A DNA stretch of 64,000 bases from Aliidiomarina haloalkalitolerans (GCF_003987315.1 NZ_PIPI01000004.1:1-64000), one strand, 5' to 3'. Shown: positions 52,216 through 63,512, counted from the first letter of the stretch. Program-made: numbers and translations. The notes: generated from the sequence alone by a model not told the origin.

Positions 52216-53175
52216 TTATGAACGTGATGCTGAGGGTAAATCAGCGATGACAGCATCAAATAATTGACCTGCAATATTAATTTGATATGCGTTTTCAATT
52301 TCGCGCATACACGTCGGGCTAGTGACATTGATTTCGGTGATACGATCGCCAATCACATCAAGCCCAACAAGGTATAAACCTTTCTCTTTTAAAACTGGCC
52401 CAATGGTGCGAGCCAGTTCCAAGTCACTTTCGCTCAATGGCTGTGGACGGCCACTACCACCGGCTGCCAAGTTGCCTCGCGTTTCACCCGCAGACGGTAT
52501 CCGTGCGAGTGAATAGGGCACCGGCTCGCCGTTGATAATTAAAATGCGCTTGTCGCCGTCTTTAATGGCCGGCAAATATTCCTGCACCATAGCGAAACGT
52601 TTGCCATGGTTAGTCAGTGTTTCGATGATGACACCAAGGTTTGAGCCTTGCTCGTCAACCCGAAAAATAGACGCACCACCCATACCGTCGAGCGGTTTCA
52701 ATATAATGTCTTGATGCTTTTGGTGAAACTCACGAATCTGTTTGGTACTGCGTGTTACAAGCGTCGCTGGGATCAAGTCTGGGAACCACGCGGTGAATAG
52801 CTTCTCACTGCAGTCGCGCAGACTTTGCGGACGATTTACCACTAAGGCACCGTCACGTGCGGCTAAGTCTAAGATATGGGTTGCGTAAACAAACTCAATA
52901 TCAAATGGTGGATCCTTGCGCATGAAAATGACATCGAGATCGCCCATGTTGACGATTTCGTCGGCGCCTAATTGGAAATAGTTTTCGCTACGATCCCAGA
53001 CCTGCAACGGACGAACGCGTGCTTTCGCCGTGCCTTGGTCAATAAACATGTCGGCTAGCTCAAGATAAAGTAACTCATAGCCACGAGCTTGCGCTTCAAG
53101 CGCAATACGGAAACTGGTGTCTTTGTAAGTGGTAATGGACGCAATTGGGTCCATGACGATAGCAACACGGATCAT
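52216..53175 (-). CDS. gshB: Glutathione synthetase
   Basis: A 319-residue ATP-grasp ligase that adds glycine to gamma-glutamylcysteine. The ATP-binding core has DIILKPLDGMGGASIFRV, VQEYLPAIKDGDKRILIINGEPV and GLDVIGDRITEINVTSPTC, where the acidic and Asn residues bind metal. It is 9 bp after rsmE and 11 bp before yqgE. Confidence 0.97.
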   Translation of the reverse strand: MIRVAIVMDPIASITTYKDTSFRIALEAQARGYELLYLELADMFIDQGTAKARVRPLQVWDRSENYFQLGADEIVNMGDLDVIFMRKDPPFDIEFVYATHILDLAARDGALVVNRPQSLRDCSEKLFTAWFPDLIPATLVTRSTKQIREFHQKHQDIILKPLDGMGGASIFRVDEQGSNLGVIIETLTNHGKRFAMVQEYLPAIKDGDKRILIINGEPVPYSLARIPSAGETRGNLAAGGSGRPQPLSESDLELARTIGPVLKEKGLYLVGLDVIGDRITEINVTSPTCMREIENAYQINIAGQLFDAVIADLPSASRS

Positions 53176-53184
53176 GTCGGACTC

Positions 53185-53913
53185 CTAACCTAAATCGCCA
53201 AAATGGCATTGTAACGCAGTTATGGCTGCAAGTGCTGCAGTTTCGGTGCGTAAAATCCGCGGCCCAAGCTGAACCGGGTGGCAACCTGCGGCGGCAGTGG
53301 CTAACACCTCTTGCTCCGAAAAGCCGCCCTCGGGGCCAATCAGGAGATGGTATTCATTGGCCTCAGCTAAACCGGAGAATGGCGTTTTGACATGTGGATC
53401 GAGAGTGACGGTGATACCGTTACGCTCGGCAGCAAGCCAATCGGTGAGCTTCATCGCTGGGAGTACTTTCGGAACAAAGTTTCGTCCTGACTGTTCGCAT
53501 GCTGAGATAACGATTTTTTGCCATTGTTCCTGCTTTTTTTCTAACCGGTCACCGCTAAGTTTCACATTACAGCGCTTGGTAAACAGGGGCGTAATTTCAT
53601 GCACACCGAGTTCTACCGATTTTTGTAAAACGAAATCCATGCGGTCGCCTTTACTGATACCTTGGGCGAGATGGATTTTTAGGTCTGATTCGACATTGGC
53701 CTCGCGCTCAGCGGTGATTTTGACGTCGACACTCTTTTTGCTGACCGCAGTAATTTCAGCGGTATAAGCACGATTGTCGCCGTTAAACAGCTCGATGGTC
53801 GCACCAACGGGTAAACGCAACACACGGCTCGCATGATGACTGGCTTCATCGCTCAGTTGGAAGACACCATTGAGCGCAAAGGTTTGAGTTTGATAGAACC
53901 GAGGAATACGCAT
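53185..53913 (-). CDS. rsmE: 16S rRNA (uridine1498-N3)-methyltransferase
   Basis: A 242-residue SPOUT methyltransferase with an N-terminal PUA-like domain (SDEASHHASRVLRLPVGATI). The knotted SAM site is LLIGPEGGFSEQEV and LGPRILRTETAALAAI. The length matches E. coli RsmE. It heads the rsmE-gshB-yqgE-ruvX unit. The upstream 143 bp contain an array of four 12-bp repeats beginning 26 bp before the start. Confidence 0.96.
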   Translation of the reverse strand: MRIPRFYQTQTFALNGVFQLSDEASHHASRVLRLPVGATIELFNGDNRAYTAEITAVSKKSVDVKITAEREANVESDLKIHLAQGISKGDRMDFVLQKSVELGVHEITPLFTKRCNVKLSGDRLEKKQEQWQKIVISACEQSGRNFVPKVLPAMKLTDWLAAERNGITVTLDPHVKTPFSGLAEANEYHLLIGPEGGFSEQEVLATAAAGCHPVQLGPRILRTETAALAAITALQCHFGDLG

Positions 53914-53938
53914 ACAGATCCTTGCTGCTGAAACGTCG

Positions 53939-53986
53939 AGACGTTCGTCAAGACGTTCGTCAAGACATTCGTCAAGACATTCGTTA
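53939..53986. repeat. Four tandem 12-bp repeats upstream of rsmE
   Basis: The unit AGACGTTCGTCA occurs twice, then twice as AGACATTCGTCA or a near copy, all in a 12-bp period. The array lies between the rsmE start and the end of the preceding membrane-protein gene. The unit itself is a partial palindrome (GACG/CGTC). Confidence 0.9.
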
Positions 53987-54056
53987 AAACGTCATGTTAC
54001 CGCTCCAACGTAACAGCGGCAAGGCCTCTAGTATGCCTGCATGCTAGCTCAATTTC

Positions 54057-54509
54057 TTAATTGCGCTTGCGACGAATGCTTTCGACGTTGGTGGCAATCG
54101 ATAACAATAGAATCATTGACTCTTTCATTAACGAGATAAAGATAACTGAGAAATAGAGCACAACGGTCGCAGCGAGTGCAGTAGCGAAGGCTTCCATGAT
54201 GCCATAGATGAAAATGCCACCGAGGAATCCAAACACCACGAAAATGCCGCCGCCAACCCACCAAAGCAGAATGACACCATCCCAGGCACGACGAAACCAG
54301 TCGAGAACTGGAAACTCGGTGGTTTTTGTCGAATCAGATTCATTGCGGGTTTCTTCATGGAGTTCGGCTAATCGCGCCATAGCACCTAACCAAATTCTTA
54401 ATGGAATTGTGAATAATCGTAAAATAACTAAGATCAGCGCTTGGATGAGTGCCGGTCCAAGTTGCTGTTTGACACTAATGCCGGGAATCATATTTTTATC
54501 GTCGCTCAT
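54057..54509 (-). CDS. Hypothetical inner-membrane protein
   Basis: A 150-residue protein with three predicted membrane segments: about 22-42 (ALIQALILVILRLFTIPLRIWL), 82-105 (VILLWWVGGGIFVVFGFLGG) and 107-135. A polar acidic loop (ELHEETRNESDSTKTTEF) lies between the first two, and a basic end (ESIRRKRN) follows. The ATG at 54509 follows GAGG at 5-nt spacing. I do not recognise the family. It is flanked by the rsmE operon and the metK terminator on the same strand and may be a single gene. Confidence 0.72.
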   Translation of the reverse strand: MSDDKNMIPGISVKQQLGPALIQALILVILRLFTIPLRIWLGAMARLAELHEETRNESDSTKTTEFPVLDWFRRAWDGVILLWWVGGGIFVVFGFLGGIFIYGIMEAFATALAATVVLYFSVIFISLMKESMILLLSIATNVESIRRKRN

Positions 54510-54604
54510 AGCTTGCCTCATCACTTTTAAAGTACTGACAAATAATTGTTTTTATCTCATTGAGCTTAGCCGACAACGATCAGGTTGGCAATTTTTCAAC
54601 GCCA

Positions 54605-54639
54605 ATAAAAAAGCCGCCAGAGCAAGACTCAAGCGGCTT
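54605..54639 (-). terminator. Terminator after metK
   Basis: On the minus strand AAGCCGC and GCGGCTT (7 bp, 15-nt loop) are followed by TTTTTTATT. Confidence 0.85.
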
Positions 54640-54660
54640 CAATTTTATCTGGGGCGAGCG

Positions 54661-55803
54661 TTACAGAGAGGCTAAAATAGCGTCTACTTTATCGGTTCGC
54701 TCCCACGGGAACTCTTCGCGACCGAAGTGGCCATACGCTGCAGTCGGCAGGTAAATTGGGCGCTCGAGGTCAAGCATTTTTAAAATTCCGTAAGGACGCA
54801 AATCAAAGTGCTCGCGCACTAAACGAATGAGTGTTTCCTCGTCGTATTTGCTGGTACCAAAGGTTTCGATACTAATGGATGTCGGCTCAGCAACACCAAT
54901 TGCATACGAAACTTGCAGCTCTAAACGCTCCGCTAAACCAGCGGCAACTAAGTTCTTGGCGACATAACGCGCTGCATAAGCGGCACTACGATCAACTTTC
55001 GATGGATCCTTGCCCGAAAACGCACCACCGCCGTGACGAGCCATTCCGCCATAGGTATCGACGATAATCTTACGACCCGTTAAACCACAGTCACCCATTG
55101 GCCCACCGATAACAAAGCGACCGGTTGGGTTGATATGGATTTTGGTTTCTTTGGTTAGCCACTCAGCCGGTAATACAGGCTGAATGATGTGTTCAAGCAC
55201 GCCGTCACGTAATTCTTGCAAGCTGACTTCCGGAGCATGTTGGGTGGAAAGCACGATGGCATCGATACCGACTGGTTTGCCATTGTCGTAAACGAAGGTG
55301 AGCTGGCTTTTCGCGTCAGGACGCAACCAGTCCAAACCAGCTTTACGCACTTCTGCTTGTCTTTGCACGAGGCGGTGCGAATACATAATTGGTGCAGGCA
55401 TGAGCTCTGCGGTTTCATTGGTGGCATAACCAAACATTAAACCCTGGTCGCCGGCGCCTTGATCTTCTGGACGCTCACGGTCAACGCCTTGATTAATGTC
55501 AGGAGACTGCTTACCAATTGCGTTTAATACTGCACAACTGTCAGCGTCGAAGCCCATGTCTGAGTGGACATAGCCGATTTTACGCACGGTGTCGCGAGTG
55601 AGTTCTTCAATATCAACCCACGCATTGGTGTTGATTTCACCGCCAACTAAAACCATGCCGGTTTTGACAAAAGTTTCGCAAGCCACACGGGCTTTTGGGT
55701 CTTGAGCGAGAATCGCATCAAGCACGGCATCAGAGATTTGATCCGCAATTTTATCAGGATGACCTTCTGACACAGATTCAGAAGTAAATACGTGACGAGC
55801 CAT
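54661..55803 (-). CDS. metK: S-adenosylmethionine synthetase
   Basis: A 380-residue enzyme making S-adenosylmethionine from methionine and ATP. Family signatures are [30 protein letters not shown] and [19 protein letters not shown]. Length and ends are standard. The gene is preceded by MetJ-type boxes (55871-55886), consistent with repression when SAM is plentiful, and is divergent from tkt. Confidence 0.98.
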   Translation of the reverse strand: MARHVFTSESVSEGHPDKIADQISDAVLDAILAQDPKARVACETFVKTGMVLVGGEINTNAWVDIEELTRDTVRKIGYVHSDMGFDADSCAVLNAIGKQSPDINQGVDRERPEDQGAGDQGLMFGYATNETAELMPAPIMYSHRLVQRQAEVRKAGLDWLRPDAKSQLTFVYDNGKPVGIDAIVLSTQHAPEVSLQELRDGVLEHIIQPVLPAEWLTKETKIHINPTGRFVIGGPMGDCGLTGRKIIVDTYGGMARHGGGAFSGKDPSKVDRSAAYAARYVAKNLVAAGLAERLELQVSYAIGVAEPTSISIETFGTSKYDEETLIRLVREHFDLRPYGILKMLDLERPIYLPTAAYGHFGREEFPWERTDKVDAILASL

Positions 55804-55870
55804 AGTAATTCCAAAGCTAAGACTTAAAGTGGGAGTATGGTAGCCGATTGATGAATAAAAATCTACATTT

Positions 55871-55886
55871 AGACGTCTATCTGTCT
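55871..55886. promoter_or_regulatory. MetJ operator of metK
   Basis: A perfect met box AGACGTCT (55871-55878) abuts ATCTGTCT (55879-55886, 5 of 8), in the tandem 8-bp phase MetJ needs. It lies 68 bp ahead of the metK start. metK is a known MetJ target in gammaproteobacteria, which supports the call. Confidence 0.8.
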
Positions 55887-56006
55887 AAATGAAACAAATT
55901 CTCAACGTTTCCAATTTGCGTGAATCGCTCGAATGATGGACAATACGCGCGCTAAGTGGTGTACGCTGTGCGCCTTCATATTGATCAATACAGTCAGGAG
56001 TTTCCG

Positions 56007-57998
56007 ATGTCAGATCGTCGCTATTTTGCCAATGCGATTCGTGCGTTAAGTATGGATGCAGTACAACAGGCCAAGTCTGGTCACCCTGGAGCCCCGATGG
56101 GCATGGCAGATATCGCAGAGGTGTTATGGCGGGATCATATGTCACATAACCCCCAGAACCCAAACTGGGCTGACCGTGACCGCTTTGTTTTGTCAAATGG
56201 TCATGGCTCAATGTTGATTTACTCACTGTTACATCTAACCGGCTATGACGTCAGCATCGACGACCTTAAACAGTTCCGTCAATTGCATTCGAAAACCCCG
56301 GGTCACCCAGAGTATGGCTACACGCCAGGCGTTGAAACGACCACCGGACCACTTGGCCAAGGTATTTCAAATGCGGTTGGGATGGCGATTGCTGAAAAAG
56401 CACTTGCGGCGCAGTTCAACCAACCACAATTCCCGATTGTTGATCACTACACTTATACCTTCCTTGGTGACGGCTGTTTGATGGAAGGTATTTCCCATGA
56501 AGTCTGTTCATTAGCCGGCACGTTGGGGCTTGGCAAATTGATTGCATTTTACGACGACAACGGCATTTCAATTGATGGTGAAGTGGAAGGTTGGTTTACC
56601 GACGACACCGTCAAGCGCTTCGAGAGTTATGGCTGGCAGGTTATTGCCGATGTCGATGGTCATGACAGTGACGCGATTGAGCAAGCCATTGCGGCAGCGA
56701 AAGCTGACAGCACGCGCCCAACATTAATTTGCTGTAAAACAATTATTGGCTTCGGCGCACCAAACAAGCAGGGTACTGAAAGCTGTCACGGCGCCCCATT
56801 AGGTGACGATGAAATCGCCAAGACTCGCGAAGCATTAGGCTGGAACCACGCTGCGTTTGAAGTGCCAGAAGACGTATACGCTGCGTGGGACGCCAAAGAG
56901 AAGGGCGCTGCTGTCGAAGCGAAGTGGAATGAATTGTTCGCCGCGTATAGTCAAGCACACCCAGAATTAGCGGCAGAGTTTAGTCGCCGGATGGCCGGTG
57001 AGTTGCCAGCAGACTGGAACGAAACGGTCACCGCTTATGTTGAAAAACTGCAAGCGAACCCAGAAAAAGTTGCGACCCGTAAGGCGTCACAAAATGCCTT
57101 GAACGCACTTGGTCCGGTTTTACCAGAACTAATGGGCGGCTCAGCAGACTTAGCTGGCTCGAATTTAACCATTTGGAAAGACTCACAGCCTTTGACGGCT
57201 GCAGATGCAAGCGGTAACTATATTTATTACGGCGTGCGTGAATTTGGTATGTCTGCCATTATGAATGGTATTCAGTTGCATGGTGGTTTCCGTCCGTATG
57301 GCGCAACCTTCCTAATGTTCATGGAATACGCTCGCAACGCAGTGCGCATGGCTGCGCTAATGAAGCAGCCTGTCATTCATGTCTATACCCACGATTCGAT
57401 TGGTCTTGGTGAAGACGGTCCAACCCATCAACCGGTTGAGCAATTAGCCAATTTGCGCTTAACGCCGAACTGCCAAACATGGCGTCCGTGTGACCAAGTT
57501 GAGTCGGCAATTGCTTGGCAAGCTGCGGTAGAACGCACTGACGGTCCAACCTGCTTAATTTTCACGCGCCAAGGTGTACCGCAAATGGCACGCGACGCTC
57601 AGCAACTCGCTGACGTGCGTAAAGGTGCTTATGTTTTGAAAGACTTTGCGGAACAGCCTGAATTGATTCTGATTGCGACAGGTTCGGAAGTTGAATTAGC
57701 CATGCAAGCGGCGGAGCAGCTGACTGCAAATGGGGAGAAAGTGCGGGTGGTCTCAATGCCATCAACCTGCGTATTCGACCAACAAGATAAAGCCTACCGT
57801 GATAGCGTTTTACCACCGCAGGTTCGTCGCCGTGTCGCCATTGAAGCGGGTATTGCTGGCTTTTGGCACAAGTATACCGGCTTTGACGGTGCAGTCGTCG
57901 GTATGACCAGCTTTGGTGAGTCGGCTCCGGCGGAAGAATTATTCCGTCATTTTGGCTTCACTGTTGAAAACGTGGTGAAAGTCGCTCAATCGCTTTAA
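56007..57998 (+). CDS. tkt: Transketolase
   Basis: A 663-residue thiamine diphosphate enzyme of the pentose phosphate pathway. [36 protein letters not shown] (thiamine site) and [16 protein letters not shown] are typical. The ATG at 56007 follows CAGGAG. It supplies erythrose 4-phosphate, the substrate of Epd encoded immediately downstream (15 bp), and leads a tkt-epd-pgk-fba series. Confidence 0.97.
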   Translation: MSDRRYFANAIRALSMDAVQQAKSGHPGAPMGMADIAEVLWRDHMSHNPQNPNWADRDRFVLSNGHGSMLIYSLLHLTGYDVSIDDLKQFRQLHSKTPGHPEYGYTPGVETTTGPLGQGISNAVGMAIAEKALAAQFNQPQFPIVDHYTYTFLGDGCLMEGISHEVCSLAGTLGLGKLIAFYDDNGISIDGEVEGWFTDDTVKRFESYGWQVIADVDGHDSDAIEQAIAAAKADSTRPTLICCKTIIGFGAPNKQGTESCHGAPLGDDEIAKTREALGWNHAAFEVPEDVYAAWDAKEKGAAVEAKWNELFAAYSQAHPELAAEFSRRMAGELPADWNETVTAYVEKLQANPEKVATRKASQNALNALGPVLPELMGGSADLAGSNLTIWKDSQPLTAADASGNYIYYGVREFGMSAIMNGIQLHGGFRPYGATFLMFMEYARNAVRMAALMKQPVIHVYTHDSIGLGEDGPTHQPVEQLANLRLTPNCQTWRPCDQVESAIAWQAAVERTDGPTCLIFTRQGVPQMARDAQQLADVRKGAYVLKDFAEQPELILIATGSEVELAMQAAEQLTANGEKVRVVSMPSTCVFDQQDKAYRDSVLPPQVRRRVAIEAGIAGFWHKYTGFDGAVVGMTSFGESAPAEELFRHFGFTVENVVKVAQSL

Positions 57999-58013
57999 AT
58001 GAAAGGAAGTGAA

Positions 58014-59054
58014 ATGGTTCCAACTGGACAGCCGCAGCAAGCAAAGATTCGCGTTGCGATAAATGGCTTCGGGCGTATTGGCAGAAGTATTGCGCGAGCC
58101 TGGATCGAGTCTGGTTGGGATCAGCGCATTGAGATTGTTGCTATCAACGAGTTAGCAAGTACGTCGGCCATGGCGCACTTGCTGCAATACGACTCGACTC
58201 ATGGTCGCTTTGCGGCGCACGTGAGTGACAAAAATGACACCTTGTTGATCAACCAACATGCAGTTCAAGTGTTACATCGGCGGGATTTGAATGACCTACC
58301 GTGGCGTGAACTCAACATTGACGTTGTGCTGGAATGTACCGGTGTATTTTCCAGCAGAGCAGAAGGCCAAGCTCATTTGACGGCAGGCGCGCGGCGGGTG
58401 CTATTTTCCCACCCGGCTTCGCCAGATGTCGACTTCACGCTCATTCAAGGCATCAATAATAGTGACCTGAGCGCCAGCGATCGAATTATTTCCAATGGCT
58501 CCTGCACCACAAACTGTATTGTGCCGGTGATTAAAGCGCTCGACGATGCTTTCGGCGTCGACAGCGGAACCATTACAACCATTCATTCGGCAATGAATGA
58601 TCAGCAAGTGATCGACGCCTATCATGATAACCTGCGGTTATCGCGTGCAGCCTCGCAATCAATTATTCCTGTGGATACGCGATTGGCTCGAGGTATTGAA
58701 CGTATTTTGCCGAAATTTGCCGGTCGCTTTGAGGCGATTGCAGTGCGCGTACCAACCACCAACGTTACGGCGATGGACTTAAGTGTGACGTTGCAAACTG
58801 AAGTGGACATTGCCACTGTAAATACTGCTCTGCGTCATGCGGCTCAGCGAGATCTTGCCGGCATTCTTGGATATACTGAATTACCTTTGGTGTCGTCTGA
58901 TTTTAATCATGACGCCCGATCAAGTATCATTGACGGTACGCAGACACGCGTGAGCCATAAGCAACTTGTCAAAGTATTGTGCTGGTGTGACAACGAGTGG
59001 GGCTTTGCCAATCGAATGCTCGAGTCAGCTGCGACGTTAGCCGGATTAGACTAA
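58014..59054 (+). CDS. epd: D-erythrose-4-phosphate dehydrogenase
   Basis: A 346-residue enzyme of the GAPDH fold that oxidises erythrose 4-phosphate, the first step toward pyridoxal phosphate. [15 protein letters not shown] binds NAD and the catalytic Cys is in [26 protein letters not shown] and the ending [13 protein letters not shown] match Epd better than glycolytic GAPDH. The ATG at 58014 (after GGAAG) is preferred to 57999, which adds five residues. It is followed by pgk. Confidence 0.93.
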   Translation: MVPTGQPQQAKIRVAINGFGRIGRSIARAWIESGWDQRIEIVAINELASTSAMAHLLQYDSTHGRFAAHVSDKNDTLLINQHAVQVLHRRDLNDLPWRELNIDVVLECTGVFSSRAEGQAHLTAGARRVLFSHPASPDVDFTLIQGINNSDLSASDRIISNGSCTTNCIVPVIKALDDAFGVDSGTITTIHSAMNDQQVIDAYHDNLRLSRAASQSIIPVDTRLARGIERILPKFAGRFEAIAVRVPTTNVTAMDLSVTLQTEVDIATVNTALRHAAQRDLAGILGYTELPLVSSDFNHDARSSIIDGTQTRVSHKQLVKVLCWCDNEWGFANRMLESAATLAGLD

Positions 59055-59088
59055 ACTGCTTTCAATGCATTTTTGCAAGGACTAAGAA

Positions 59089-60267
59089 ATGACTGTGAAG
59101 TACATGAGTGATATGGATTTACGCGGTAAGCGCGTGTTAATCCGTGAAGACCTAAACGTGCCGGTACAAGATGGCAAAGTGACCTCCGATGCGCGCCTAA
59201 AGGCAGCATTACCGACGCTGCAAAGTGCACTTGAACAGGGCGCTAAAGTCATGGTCATGTCGCATTTAGGTCGTCCTGAAGAAGGTGTTTATGACGCTGA
59301 ATATTCGTTAGCGCCAGTCGTTAAATACTTGGCCTCGGCACTCGACTTTCCGGTTCGCCTCGAAAGTAATTATTTGGACGGCGTTGAAGTTGCTGGCGGT
59401 GAGCTTGTGGTGTTCGAAAACGTTCGCTTCAATGTGGGTGAAAAGAAAAACGACCCAGTTTTAGCGAAAAAAATGGCCGCATTGTGTGACGTGTTTGTGA
59501 TGGACGCCTTTGGTACCGCGCACCGTGCACAAGCGTCAACGTACGGCGTTGCCCAATATGCACCGATCGCATGTGCAGGTCCTTTGTTAGCCGCTGAACT
59601 CGATGCCTTGGGCAAAGCGCTGCAGAACCCTAAGCGCCCGTTAGTGGCGATTGTCGGTGGCTCGAAAGTTTCGACCAAGCTGATGGTATTGAACTCGCTC
59701 GTGCGTAAAGTCGACCAACTGATTGTTGGTGGTGGCATTGCCAATACGTTTATTGCAGCTGCAGGACATAATGTTGCACGCTCGCTGTACGAAGCGGATT
59801 TAGTCAAAGATGCAGCGCGTTTAGCTGAGTCAGCGAAGACTCGCGGTGCAGAAATCCCATTACCGACGGATGTCATTGTTGGTGACAAATTTGGTGCTGA
59901 CGCAACGGCCACCGTCAAAGCGGTTACTGAAGTGAACGGTGATGATCAGATTTTTGATATCGGCCCAGACACAGCAGAACAATTAGCGAAAATGCTCGAA
60001 AATGCCGGCACAATCGTTTGGAACGGTCCCGTTGGCGTGTTTGAATTTGAGCAATTTAGTCAGGGTACAGAAGTGCTGGCGCGCGCCATTGCCCGTAGTC
60101 CTGCGTTCTCGATTGCGGGTGGTGGTGACACCCTTGCAGCGATTGACAAATATGGTATTGCCGACGAAATTTCCTATATTTCGACGGGTGGTGGTGCGTT
60201 CTTAGAATTCTTGGAAGGCAAAAAATTACCGGCCGTTGCAATTTTAGAAGCTCGCGGCAGCGAATAA
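59089..60267 (+). CDS. pgk: Phosphoglycerate kinase
   Basis: A 392-residue glycolytic/gluconeogenic enzyme transferring phosphate between 1,3-bisphosphoglycerate and ADP. Landmarks are [23 protein letters not shown], the adenine-site [10 protein letters not shown] and GGGDTLAAI near the end. The start follows CAAGGA. It lies 34 bp after epd and 52 bp before fba. Confidence 0.98.
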   Translation: MTVKYMSDMDLRGKRVLIREDLNVPVQDGKVTSDARLKAALPTLQSALEQGAKVMVMSHLGRPEEGVYDAEYSLAPVVKYLASALDFPVRLESNYLDGVEVAGGELVVFENVRFNVGEKKNDPVLAKKMAALCDVFVMDAFGTAHRAQASTYGVAQYAPIACAGPLLAAELDALGKALQNPKRPLVAIVGGSKVSTKLMVLNSLVRKVDQLIVGGGIANTFIAAAGHNVARSLYEADLVKDAARLAESAKTRGAEIPLPTDVIVGDKFGADATATVKAVTEVNGDDQIFDIGPDTAEQLAKMLENAGTIVWNGPVGVFEFEQFSQGTEVLARAIARSPAFSIAGGGDTLAAIDKYGIADEISYISTGGGAFLEFLEGKKLPAVAILEARGSE

Positions 60268-60319
60268 ATTATAAATCTCGCGTTAGCGAATCAATTAAAA
60301 GTATAAAGGAGCCTCGCAA

Positions 60320-61384
60320 ATGGCATTGATTTCAATGAGACAAATGCTCGACCACGCTGCTGAATTCGGCTACGGCGTGCCAGCATTTAACGTAAATAAC
60401 TTAGAGCAAATGCGTGCCATCATGATGGCTGCAGATGACACTGATAGCCCGGTAATCGTGCAGGCGTCAGCCGGTGCTCGTAAGTATGCTGGTGCCCCTT
60501 TCTTGCGCCACTTAATTTTAGCGGCTATCGAAGAGTTTCCGCATATCCCGGTTGTTATGCATCAGGACCACGGCACCTCGCCAGCAATATGCCAGCGCTC
60601 CATTCAATTGGGTTTTAGCTCGGTGATGATGGACGGTTCATTGCGTGAAGACGGCAAGACGCCAGCAGATTATGACTACAACGTTGATGTGACTCGCCGT
60701 GTGGTAGAAATGGCGCACGCCTGTGGTGTCTCGGTTGAGGGCGAACTTGGTGTTTTAGGTTCGTTAGAAACCGGTCAAGCAGGGGAAGAAGACGGAGTTG
60801 GCGCAGAAGGGACCCTGACTCACGATCAACTTCTGACTGATCCAGAAGAAGCGGCACATTTCGTCAAAGAAACCCAAGTTGACGCTCTTGCGATCGCTTG
60901 TGGAACTTCACACGGTGCATACAAGTTTACCCGTCCACCAACAGGCGACATCTTAGCAATCGAGCGGATTAAAGAAATTCACGCGCGTATTCCAAACACT
61001 CACTTGGTCATGCACGGTAGCTCGTCTGTGCCACAAGACTGGTTGGCAATCATCAATGAATTTGGCGGCGAGATTCCAGAAACTTATGGTGTTCCAGTTG
61101 AGCAAATTCAGGAAGGCATCCGCCACGGTGTTCGCAAAGTAAACATCGATACCGATTTGCGCTTAGCGTCAACCGGAGCGATTCGCCGTTATTTAGCGAA
61201 GAATAAAGCTGAGTTCGATCCGCGTAAATATTTAGCTGAATCAACGAAAGCAATGTACGACATTTGTAAAGCGCGTTATGAAGCCTTCGGTACCGCGGGC
61301 AATGCGAGCAAGATCAAGCCGATTTCTCTCGAAGAAATGTTCATCAAATACGAAAAAGGCTTGCTGACTGCGACGGTTAAATAA
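60320..61384 (+). CDS. fba: Class II fructose-bisphosphate aldolase
   Basis: A 354-residue zinc-dependent aldolase joining or splitting fructose 1,6-bisphosphate. The zinc-site histidine and catalytic Asp are in [11 protein letters not shown], further ligands in [22 protein letters not shown] and [10 protein letters not shown], and the phosphate site in [11 protein letters not shown]. The start follows AAAGGAG. It ends the tkt-epd-pgk-fba series at a strong terminator. Confidence 0.97.
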   Translation: MALISMRQMLDHAAEFGYGVPAFNVNNLEQMRAIMMAADDTDSPVIVQASAGARKYAGAPFLRHLILAAIEEFPHIPVVMHQDHGTSPAICQRSIQLGFSSVMMDGSLREDGKTPADYDYNVDVTRRVVEMAHACGVSVEGELGVLGSLETGQAGEEDGVGAEGTLTHDQLLTDPEEAAHFVKETQVDALAIACGTSHGAYKFTRPPTGDILAIERIKEIHARIPNTHLVMHGSSSVPQDWLAIINEFGGEIPETYGVPVEQIQEGIRHGVRKVNIDTDLRLASTGAIRRYLAKNKAEFDPRKYLAESTKAMYDICKARYEAFGTAGNASKIKPISLEEMFIKYEKGLLTATVK

Positions 61385-61403
61385 GTCGCACATTCGCTGA
61401 TCA

Positions 61404-61439
61404 CCACCACTGGTTTTGTAAAACTGGTGGTGGCTTTTT
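61404..61439 (+). terminator. Terminator after fba
   Basis: CCACCAC pairs with GTGGTGG, continued by two G-U pairs and GTTTT/AAAAC, followed by a T run (CTTTTTC). Confidence 0.92.
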
Positions 61440-61568
61440 CATCTATAGGGTACGAATTGAGCCTTGTTTCCGTTAAAATAGCGGCAATAGGGTTGCACTT
61501 CACACCAAATTAAAATCCTCAGATCACCGCAATGGGTCTGATAATGTTTTAAAAGACAAGGAGTTAGC

Positions 61569-62354
61569 GTGCGCTTAAAACTACTTAGCTTAGCCTTGAT
61601 CGGTTTCTCCGGGACAGCGATGTCATCAACGTTTATGTTCGATGATATTCAAGATATGGACCCAGCTGCGCAAGACGGTAAATGGCGTGCTAGCGCCGAA
61701 GTGGGTGTGTTAATCCGCTCGGGTAACACTGACTCGCGCTCGTGGAAAGGTAAGCTCGACCTTGAACGCGATACCTTGAACTGGCGTCAACGTGCCGTCA
61801 TGGACTATTACCGTCAAGAGCGTAAAACTCATGAAGGCACTTCAGTGGTTGACGCCGACCGCCTGTTTTTGTCGGCCCAAGGTAACCGCAAGTTTGCTTC
61901 GTCTTCGCATTCTTCAGTGTTTATCTACGGTTCGTACGAAGACGACGCATTGAATAGTTTCGAATATCAGTCAACCATCGCGGCCGGTTACGGTACTCGT
62001 TATGTCTTTAACGACAATATGTATACCGACTTTGAAGTGGGTCCGGGTTATTCATTCGATAAACGTCGCGACACGGGTGAAACTGACGGCGACATGATTG
62101 TTCGTATGGCAGCAAACTATCAGTGGACGATTAGTGAAACGGCTCGTTTTACCCAGTTGATTTCGACTGAAATTGGTGACGACAATACGCGTTCGCGCGC
62201 TGTTGGCGCATTAACCGCGAATATTAACTCTCGTTTAGCGATGCGTTTGTCTTTGACTCTTACGCATAACTCAACGGTGTATGAGCAAGCTGACGGCCGT
62301 ATTCCGGACAAACTGGATACAGAAACTGCGGTAACCTTGGTGTACACCTTCTAA
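61569..62354 (+). CDS. DUF481 outer-membrane protein (YdiY-like)
   Basis: A 261-residue barrel of the DUF481 family, sometimes called salt-induced outer-membrane protein. A short signal peptide (about 1-19) is followed by WRASAEVGVLIRSGNTDSRSW, the family opening, and alternating strands ending in TAVTLVYTF with C-terminal Phe. The GTG start has AAGGAG at 5-nt spacing. Function is unknown. It stands between the fba terminator and queA. Confidence 0.88.
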   Translation: MRLKLLSLALIGFSGTAMSSTFMFDDIQDMDPAAQDGKWRASAEVGVLIRSGNTDSRSWKGKLDLERDTLNWRQRAVMDYYRQERKTHEGTSVVDADRLFLSAQGNRKFASSSHSSVFIYGSYEDDALNSFEYQSTIAAGYGTRYVFNDNMYTDFEVGPGYSFDKRRDTGETDGDMIVRMAANYQWTISETARFTQLISTEIGDDNTRSRAVGALTANINSRLAMRLSLTLTHNSTVYEQADGRIPDKLDTETAVTLVYTF

Positions 62355-62415
62355 CGACGAACAGCACCATTGCTCTTCGTTTGACGGTTGACGCCACAGC
62401 GTGTAGATGAATCTT

Positions 62416-62434
62416 CGCGGCCACATTGGCCGCG
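62416..62434 (+). terminator. GC-rich hairpin between the DUF481 gene and queA
   Basis: CGCGGCCA and TGGCCGCG (8 bp, 3-nt loop) are followed by the weakly T-rich TTGAGTTTATT. It may be the terminator of the barrel gene or a leader structure for queA. Confidence 0.5.
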
Positions 62435-62453
62435 TTGAGTTTATTGGAGTGAC

Positions 62454-63512
62454 ATGAACAAGTCTGATTTTTACTTTGAGTTGCCTGACCACCTCATTGC
62501 GCACTACCCTCAACCTGATCGCAGTGCCAGCCGATTGCTCACGCTCTCAGGCCCAACTGGTGAAGTGAATCATCGCCAGTTCCGCGACCTCCCTGACTTA
62601 TTAGAAGCGGGCGACTTATTAGTTTTTAACGACACGCGAGTGATTCCGGCGCGGATGCTGGGCCAAAAAGTGTCGGGTGGAAAAATAGAAGTGTTGGTGG
62701 AACGGATTCTTGATGACCATCGCGTACTTGCTCATGTGCGAGCGAATCGTGCCCCCAAAGCAGGTACTAAGTTGCTTTTAGAAGAAGCTGTGGCAGCCGA
62801 GATCGGTGAGCGCAGCGACGCATTATTCGAAGTGCATTTTGACCCAGCAAAAACCGTGCTGGAATGGCTTGATGCATATGGTCACATGCCGTTACCTCCC
62901 TACATTGAGCGACCTGATGAAGCCAGTGACCGTGAGCGTTATCAAACAGTGTATGGCAAAAAGCCGGGAGCTGTTGCAGCGCCAACCGCTGGACTGCATT
63001 TTGATGAAACCATTATGCAGCGTTTGCAGGAAAAAGGCGTGAACACTGCCTACGTGACATTGCATGTGGGAGCTGGCACGTTTCAACCGGTGCGCACCGA
63101 TGACATTCGCGAGCACAAAATGCACAGCGAATACGCAGAAGTACCGGCGCACGTTGTCGAAACAATTCGAGCAACCAAGGCAGCAGGCAAGCGCGTTGTT
63201 GCAGTGGGCACAACGTCAGTCCGTTCCTTAGAATCTGCAGCGAAAGCAAACGGCGGCGAAATTGGTGAGTTCGCTGCCGAAACCGACATATTTATCTTTC
63301 CAGGTTATGAGTTTAAGGTTATCGACGCCATGGTGACGAACTTTCACCTACCCGAGTCGACCTTAATTATGTTAATTTCCGCCTTCGCTGGCAAAGAGCA
63401 GGTTATGGGCGCTTACCAAGCTGCCATCGACCACGAATATCGCTTTTTCAGTTACGGTGATGCGATGTTTATCACCCGCAATGACCGCGCGCCAGAGCAG
63501 GCGTCGGCGTAA
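62454..63512 (+). CDS. queA: S-adenosylmethionine:tRNA ribosyltransferase-isomerase
   Basis: A 352-residue enzyme that moves the ribose of SAM onto preQ1 in tRNA, giving epoxyqueuosine. [45 protein letters not shown] and [18 protein letters not shown] are family signatures. The start follows TGGAGTGAC. tgt follows 18 bp later, as is usual; gluQ at 19807 acts on the finished base. Confidence 0.98.
   Translation: MNKSDFYFELPDHLIAHYPQPDRSASRLLTLSGPTGEVNHRQFRDLPDLLEAGDLLVFNDTRVIPARMLGQKVSGGKIEVLVERILDDHRVLAHVRANRAPKAGTKLLLEEAVAAEIGERSDALFEVHFDPAKTVLEWLDAYGHMPLPPYIERPDEASDRERYQTVYGKKPGAVAAPTAGLHFDETIMQRLQEKGVNTAYVTLHVGAGTFQPVRTDDIREHKMHSEYAEVPAHVVETIRATKAAGKRVVAVGTTSVRSLESAAKANGGEIGEFAAETDIFIFPGYEFKVIDAMVTNFHLPESTLIMLISAFAGKEQVMGAYQAAIDHEYRFFSYGDAMFITRNDRAPEQASA

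Noticed and set aside
53939-53986. Regular repeats that might be a CRISPR array
   Set aside because: Units are 12 bp with no spacers and no cas genes nearby. The same holds for the other arrays in the window.
62355-62453. preQ1 riboswitch ahead of queA-tgt
   Set aside because: The leader is short and holds only a simple GC hairpin; I see no preQ1 aptamer pattern. These switches normally sit ahead of preQ1 synthesis or transport genes.
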